64,000 bases of DNA from Streptomyces sp. NBC_01241 (GTDB lineage: Bacteria > Actinomycetota > Actinomycetes > Streptomycetales > Streptomycetaceae), in the NCBI RefSeq assembly GCF_041435435.1, contig NZ_CP108494.1, forward strand, positions 8,652,501-8,716,500. Direction: 5' to 3'. Positions within the stretch are counted from its first letter, which is position 1. Every line of letters starts with the position of its first letter. This document shows positions 59,612-64,000 of the stretch, piece after piece. The notes beneath the pieces are model-generated. The model saw only the letters and a program-made list of their open reading frames with translations. It did not search any database and had not been told where the DNA came from. The position numbers and the translations under genes were made by a program.

Positions 59612-61663
59612 ATGACCGAAATCAATCGGCGTCGCTTCCTTCAAATCGCCGGAGCCACCACGGGGTTCGCCGCCCTGTCCGGCTCCATCGACCGCGCAGC
59701 CGCCATCCCCGCGGCGCGCCGCAGCGGAACCGTCCAGGACATCGAACACATCGTCGTCCTCATGCAGGAGAACCGTTCCTTCGACCATTACTTCGGGTCG
59801 ATGAAGGGCGTCCGGGGCTTCGGAGACCCCCGCCCGGTGACACTGCCCAGCGGCAAACCGGTATGGAACCAGGCAATCGTCGGCATAGAAACCCTGCCGT
59901 ACCACCCGGACGCCGACGACCTCGGCATGCAGTTCATCGCGGGCCTCGATCACGACTGGGCCGGCGGCCACACCGCGTTCAACAACGGCAAGTACGACAA
60001 GTGGATACTCGCCAAGGGTGCCGGCACCATGGCGCACCTGACACGGGACGACATCCCGTTCCACTACGCCCTCGCCGACAAGTTCACCGTCTGCGACGAC
60101 TACCACTGCTCGTTCATGGGTGCGACCGACCCGAACCGCTACTACATGCTCTCCGGCCACGTCGGCAACGACGGCACCGGCGGCGGCCCGGTCCTCGGCA
60201 ACCAGGAAGCAGGTTACGGCTGGACGACGTACGCCGAACGCCTGGAGCAGGCAGGCATCTCCTGGAAGGTGTACCAGGACATCGGCGACGGTCTCGACGC
60301 GGCCGGCGGCTGGGGCTGGACCGACGACGCGTACCGCGGCAACTACGGCGACAACTCCCTGCTGTACTTCAACAACTACCGCAACGCCAAGCCCGGCGAC
60401 CCCCTGTACGAAAAGGCCCGCACCGGCACGAACGCCAAGGCGGGAGACGGATACTTCGACATCCTCAAAGCCGACGTCAAGGCCGGCAGGCTGCCGGAGA
60501 TCTCCTGGATCGCCGCACCCGAAGCGTTCTCCGAACACCCCAACTGGCCGGCGAACTTCGGAGCTTGGTACATCTCGCACGTACTTGACGCACTCACCTC
60601 GAACCCTGACGTATGGAGCAAGACCGCCCTTTTCATTACATACGACGAGAACGACGGCTACTTCGACCACGTCGTGCCGCCCTATCCGCCAGCCTCCGCA
60701 GCCCAGGGCCTGTCCAGCGTCGACGCCACACTCGACCACTACAAGGGCAGCATCGGATACGCCGCAGGCCCCTACGGCCTCGGACAGCGCGTCCCCATGA
60801 TCGTGGTCTCGCCATGGTCCACCGGCGGATACGTCTGCTCCGAGACCTTCGACCACACCTCGATCCTGCGCTTCATGGAGAACCGGTTCGGAGTGAAGGA
60901 AACCAACATCTCGCCATGGCGGCGCGCCATCTGCGGTGACCTCACATCCGCCTTCGACTTCTCCCTCAAGATCACGGACCCGGCTGACCTGCCGGACACC
61001 GCGGGCTACGCTCCGCCGGACCGCGACCGCCACAAGAGCTACGTACCGAAGCCGCCCGCCCAGGGCACGCTGCCCAGGCAGGAGGCCGGGGCGCGGCCGA
61101 GCCGCCCGCTCTCCTACGCTCCCTATGTCGACGGGGCCGCGGACCTCGCGACCGGCAAGTACAAGCTGACGTTCAGCGCGGGAGACCAGGTGGGCGCCGC
61201 CTTCCAGGTGCGCTCGCAGAAGCGCACCGACGGCCCGTGGACGTACACGGCGGCAGCCGGGAAGCCCGTTTCCGACAGTTGGAACTCGGCGTACTCCGGC
61301 GGCGGTTACGACCTCACGGCCCACGGTCCGAACGGCTTCCTGCGCACCTTCAAGGGCAACAACAAAGCCGCCGAGCCGGAGGTGACGGCACGCCACGACG
61401 CCGGCAACCTGAAGCTCACCCTGACCAACCCGTCGACCGCCGACGCGCACCTCACCGTGACCAACGCGTACGGCGGCGGGCGCCACACCTACATGGTCCG
61501 CGCCGGCGCCACCGTCGTGCAGAGCATCGACCTGCGCGCCACCAAGCGCTGGTACGACCTGACGGTCGTGGTCGAGGGCAACGCCGGATACCTGCGGCGC
61601 CTGGCCGGGCACGTTGAGAACGGTCAGGTCGGCGTGAGTGACCCGGGCATCGCAACCGTGTGA
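59612..61663 (+). CDS. plcA: Tat-exported phosphocholine-type phospholipase C
   Basis: 683 residues from ATG 59612, with AGGAGG 12 nt upstream. Twin-arginine signal NRRRFLQIAGATTGFAALSG. The phosphoesterase domain (about 45-440) has the N-terminal metal motif HIVVLMQENRSFDHYFGSMKGVRGFGDPR, CDDYHCSFMGATDPNRYYMLSG, FITYDENDGYFDHVVPP and ETFDHTSILRFMENRFG, all typical of bacterial PLC (PlcH/AcpA type). Two C-terminal DUF756 domains follow (about 500-680). It hydrolyses phospholipids such as phosphatidylcholine outside the cell, often for phosphate supply. Single gene with terminator; the gene symbol is tentative. Confidence 0.93.
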   Translation: MTEINRRRFLQIAGATTGFAALSGSIDRAAAIPAARRSGTVQDIEHIVVLMQENRSFDHYFGSMKGVRGFGDPRPVTLPSGKPVWNQAIVGIETLPYHPDADDLGMQFIAGLDHDWAGGHTAFNNGKYDKWILAKGAGTMAHLTRDDIPFHYALADKFTVCDDYHCSFMGATDPNRYYMLSGHVGNDGTGGGPVLGNQEAGYGWTTYAERLEQAGISWKVYQDIGDGLDAAGGWGWTDDAYRGNYGDNSLLYFNNYRNAKPGDPLYEKARTGTNAKAGDGYFDILKADVKAGRLPEISWIAAPEAFSEHPNWPANFGAWYISHVLDALTSNPDVWSKTALFITYDENDGYFDHVVPPYPPASAAQGLSSVDATLDHYKGSIGYAAGPYGLGQRVPMIVVSPWSTGGYVCSETFDHTSILRFMENRFGVKETNISPWRRAICGDLTSAFDFSLKITDPADLPDTAGYAPPDRDRHKSYVPKPPAQGTLPRQEAGARPSRPLSYAPYVDGAADLATGKYKLTFSAGDQVGAAFQVRSQKRTDGPWTYTAAAGKPVSDSWNSAYSGGGYDLTAHGPNGFLRTFKGNNKAAEPEVTARHDAGNLKLTLTNPSTADAHLTVTNAYGGGRHTYMVRAGATVVQSIDLRATKRWYDLTVVVEGNAGYLRRLAGHVENGQVGVSDPGIATV

Positions 61664-61668
61664 GACCC

Positions 61669-61699
61669 GTGCCCCTCCGCCCGGTGGACGGAGGGGCAC
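61669..61699 (+). terminator. Terminator of the phospholipase C gene
   Basis: GTGCCCCTCCG (61669-61679) and CGGAGGGGCAC (61689-61699) form a perfect 11-bp stem with a 9-nt loop, 6 bp past the stop. Confidence 0.8.
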
Positions 61700-61789
61700 A
61701 CACCCGGAGCATGATGAGGCGTCAGCGTAACGTGCCGGAGCTCATCACCCCGCGAGTACGCAATCCGCGACGCGATCCCGGCGGGCGGC

Positions 61790-63124
61790 TCAACCGCGCT
61801 GAGCGCGGATGAGGTCGCGGTACCACGCGAAGGACGCCTTCGGGGTGCGGACCTGGGTGTCGTGGTCGACGTGGACGAGACCGAAGCGCTGGTGGAAGCC
61901 CTCGGCCCATTCGAAGTTGTCCATCAGGGTCCAGGTGAAGTAGCCGCGCACGTCCGCGCCCTGGGCCACGGCGGTGTTGACGGCCTGGAGGTGGGTGTCC
62001 AAGTAGTCGATGCGGTCGAGGTCGAGGACGGTGCCGTCCGCGTTGACGACGTCCTCGGTCGAGCAGCCGTTCTCCGTGATGTAGACCGGCGGGAGTGCCG
62101 GGTAGCGCTCCTTGAGGCCGACGAGCAGTTCCCGTAGGCCGTCGGGGACGACGGGCCAGTCGAAGGAGGTGCGGCGGTAGCCCTCGATGGGGGCCTCTTC
62201 GAACGGCAGTCCCTCGGACGCCGGCGCCTGGATCCGGGTCGGGTTGTAGTAGTTGATGCCGAGCGCGCTCAAGGGGGCCGAGATCAGTTCGAGATCGCCG
62301 TCCCGCACGGAGCCGCCGAGGGTCGTGTCCGCGCCGAAGTCCGACAGGTCCGGGTAGGTGCCCGTGAGGATCGGGTCGTTGAACAGGCGGTTGTGCAGGT
62401 TGTCATAGGCTCGCGCGGCGGCGTGGTCGGCGGGGGAGTCCGAAGCGGGCCAGACCGGGGTGCAGTTGTTGGCGATCACCACCTGGAGGCCGCGCGCCCG
62501 CAGCTCCCTCAGCGCAAGGCCATGGCCGAGCAGTTGATGGTGGGCGACCGGCAGACAGTCCAGGAACAGGGTGCGGCCCGGTGCGTGAGTGCCGAGACCG
62601 TAGCCCCAGACCATGTGGATGAACGGCTCGTTGAGTGTGATCCACTTCTGGACGCGGTCGCCCAGTCTGTCGGCCATGATGGCGGCGTACGTGGCGAAGC
62701 GGTGCGCGGTGTCGCGGTTCAGCCAGCCGCCGCTGTCCTCCAGGCCCTGCGGGAGGTCCCAGTGGAACAGGGTCGGGACAGGTTCGATGCCGCGTGCGAG
62801 CAGGCCGTCGACCAGCCGGTCATAGAAGTCCAGACCCCGGGGATTGACCTCGCCTGTGCCGGTCGGCTGGATCCGGGGCCAGGCGATGGAGAAGCGGTAG
62901 CCGGTGAGGCCCGCCTCGGCCATCAGCGCGATGTCCTCCTCGTACCGGTGGTAGTGGTCGCAGGCCACGTCACCGGTGTGCCCGTCGCGGATTGTGCCTG
63001 GCCGCGCGGTGAAGGTGTCCCATACCGAGGGTCCGCGGCCGTCCTCCCTGGTGGCGCCCTCGATCTGATACGAGGCCGTCGAGGCGCCCCAGATGAAGTC
63101 CGCGGGGAGATGGTCCAGTGTCAC
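61790..63124 (-). CDS. bglA: GH1 family beta-glucosidase
   Basis: 444 residues, full length for GH1 and without signal peptide, so cytoplasmic. N-terminus FIWGASTASYQIEGA; acid/base Glu in WITLNEPF; nucleophile Glu in VYITENGCS; substrate residues in TWTLMDNFEWAEGFHQRFGLVHVD. It hydrolyses beta-glucosides such as cellobiose after uptake. It is divergent from a TetR-type gene 61 bp away and probably controlled by it. An MFS gene lies just beyond that regulator, which suggests a sugar import and cleavage set. The gene symbol is generic. Confidence 0.94.
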   Translation of the reverse strand: MTLDHLPADFIWGASTASYQIEGATREDGRGPSVWDTFTARPGTIRDGHTGDVACDHYHRYEEDIALMAEAGLTGYRFSIAWPRIQPTGTGEVNPRGLDFYDRLVDGLLARGIEPVPTLFHWDLPQGLEDSGGWLNRDTAHRFATYAAIMADRLGDRVQKWITLNEPFIHMVWGYGLGTHAPGRTLFLDCLPVAHHQLLGHGLALRELRARGLQVVIANNCTPVWPASDSPADHAAARAYDNLHNRLFNDPILTGTYPDLSDFGADTTLGGSVRDGDLELISAPLSALGINYYNPTRIQAPASEGLPFEEAPIEGYRRTSFDWPVVPDGLRELLVGLKERYPALPPVYITENGCSTEDVVNADGTVLDLDRIDYLDTHLQAVNTAVAQGADVRGYFTWTLMDNFEWAEGFHQRFGLVHVDHDTQVRTPKASFAWYRDLIRAQRG

Positions 63125-63185
63125 GTCTAACCTCCTGAAACATGAGCAGGACTCACGTTAACCCGCTCGATGGGATGATGGAAGC

Positions 63186-63809
63186 GTGAATCAAGATCGC
63201 ACCGCAGGGACGCTGCGCCGGCTGCCGGTCCAGAAGCGCAGCGCCGAACGCTTCGAACGGCTGCTGGACGCTTGCGCCGAACTCCTGGACGAGGTCGGCT
63301 ATGCAGGGCTGACCACCAAGGAGGTGGCCCGCAGGGCCGAAGTGCCCATCGGCACCCTTTACCAGTTCTTCTCCGACAGGGAGGGGTTGATCGGTGCGCT
63401 CGCCGCCCGCAATCTGGAGTCCTTCCTGGGGCGGGTCGCGGACCGGCTGGAGCAAGAGGAGCCCGAGGGCATCTCGGGCATCGTGGATGTGACCGTCGAC
63501 GAGTTCGTCACCATGCGCCGGACGATCACCGGTTTCGGCGTGGTCGACTTCGGCGCGGTGGGACAGGACCACATCCTGGAGCCGACCCTGGACAACAACA
63601 CCGCGGTCGCCGGAAGGCTGCGCTCACTGACCGCCTCCCTGATAGGGGTCCAGGACGACGCCGAATTCGAGATCGCGGTGCGGGTGGCCCTGGAGTGCGC
63701 CGACAGCGTGCTGCAACTCGCCTTCCGTATCGATCCGCTGGGCGACGCCCAGCTGATCGCTGAGTGCAAACGAGTCCTCAACAGCTATCTGAACGATCGA
63801 CGCCGGTGA
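63186..63809 (+). CDS. TetR-family transcriptional regulator
   Basis: 207 residues from GTG 63186. The HTH reads ACAELLDEVGYAGLTTKEVARRAEVPIGTLYQFFSDREGLIGALA (residues about 28-75), a textbook TetR N-terminus. The C-terminal ligand domain is of the TetR_C_17-like type (DEFVTMRRTITGFGVVDFG...LRSLTASLIGVQDDAEFEIAVRVALECADSVLQLAF). Divergent from the beta-glucosidase and convergent with the MFS gene (6 bp between stops). The 61-bp divergent gap shows no perfect palindrome. It probably represses bglA. Confidence 0.9.
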   Translation: MNQDRTAGTLRRLPVQKRSAERFERLLDACAELLDEVGYAGLTTKEVARRAEVPIGTLYQFFSDREGLIGALAARNLESFLGRVADRLEQEEPEGISGIVDVTVDEFVTMRRTITGFGVVDFGAVGQDHILEPTLDNNTAVAGRLRSLTASLIGVQDDAEFEIAVRVALECADSVLQLAFRIDPLGDAQLIAECKRVLNSYLNDRRR

Positions 63810-63815
63810 CCGGCC

Positions 63816-64000
63816 CTAGCGGACGGCCTTGACCTTCCAGACCAATACCGCGCCCAGCGCGGACATGGCCGCCGAGCAGAGGAACAGCGAGCTGTAGCCT
63901 CCCGGAGCGCCGAGCACGACCGAGGCGATCGGGGGGACGAGGACGTAGGGCAGGGAGGTCATCAGGTTGGCCAGGGCCATGTCCTTGCCGCGGTCCGCCG
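63816..64000 (-). CDS. MFS transporter, C-terminal end only
   Basis: The last 61 residues are in the window: ADRGKDMALANLMTSLPYVL, then VPPIASVVLGAPGGYSSLFL, then CSAAMSALGAVLVWKVKAVR and TAG. Two hydrophobic helices and the RGKDMALANLMTSLPY-type loop are usual for MFS carriers, often annotated as sugar or drug transporters. The rest lies beyond the right edge. Its stop is 6 bp from the TetR stop on the other strand. Confidence 0.8.
   Translation of the reverse strand, partial: ADRGKDMALANLMTSLPYVLVPPIASVVLGAPGGYSSLFLCSAAMSALGAVLVWKVKAVR

Overview
The window is very GC-rich actinobacterial DNA, most probably Streptomyces. The evidence is strong G/C bias at third codon positions, frequent GTG starts, AAGGAGG-type ribosome binding sites, a modular type I polyketide synthase, lipoprotein and Tat export signals, and Streptomyces-type families (TPM-like secreted proteins, FBP, DUF1062, ExeM/NucH nuclease, phospholipase C). 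The density of broken genes and insertion-sequence scars suggests an accessory region such as a chromosome arm or a large plasmid. No replication, ribosomal or essential locus is present to settle this.

Layout. 1-2800: end of an IS1182 transposase, then an IS200/IS605 element (tnpA/tnpB). 2941-5289: an APH-like kinase, a secreted B-lectin and a dead SDR gene. 5516-11248: a FadR-type GntR regulator overlapping a Cache-domain gene, divergent from a four-gene polyamine-type ABC operon with a legible promoter and operator. 11380-14611: IS5 scar, a membrane protein, a TPM-like secreted protein and a decayed gene. 14612-23014: one giant PKS gene (CoA ligase-ACP-KS-AT-DH-KR-ACP-TE). 23483-28898: secreted trypsin-like protease, transposase scars, an isochorismatase-like hydrolase, an SGNH hydrolase with its TetR regulator, and an FBP zinc protein divergent across a perfect palindrome. 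29126-31192: GAPDH behind a GlxA/AraC regulator. 31236-34532: remnants, a tRNA-Gly(UCC)-like cloverleaf, and an MDR oxidoreductase. 34533-42740: ThpR, a large secreted nuclease, a CocE/NonD hydrolase and DUF1062, separated by scars. 43158-44880: anhMurNAc kinase and MFS genes, each broken by a one-base lesion.

44881-53221 is the highlight. It is a nested set of four mobile elements. An IS1182-type element (18-bp terminal repeats, GCGAAC target duplication) is interrupted by an IS1380-type element (15-bp terminal repeats, CTTAG duplication) and by a group II intron. The intron's reverse transcriptase is interrupted in its QGG motif by a 2.25-kb element carrying a large serine recombinase. Removing each element in silico restores an in-frame transposase (581 codons with stop) and an in-frame reverse transcriptase (607 codons with stop). 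The ends of the recombinase element, joined as a circle, form a near-perfect 52-bp palindrome centred on TGATCA.

53673-64000: a secreted LamG protein and a secreted sugar-dehydrogenase-like protein with a similar C-terminal lectin-like fold, a charged Asn/Gly-rich secreted protein, a frameshifted rve-type IS, a Tat-exported phospholipase C, a GH1 beta-glucosidase with a divergent TetR regulator, and the end of an MFS transporter. Much of the intact coding capacity is for export, transport and degradation.
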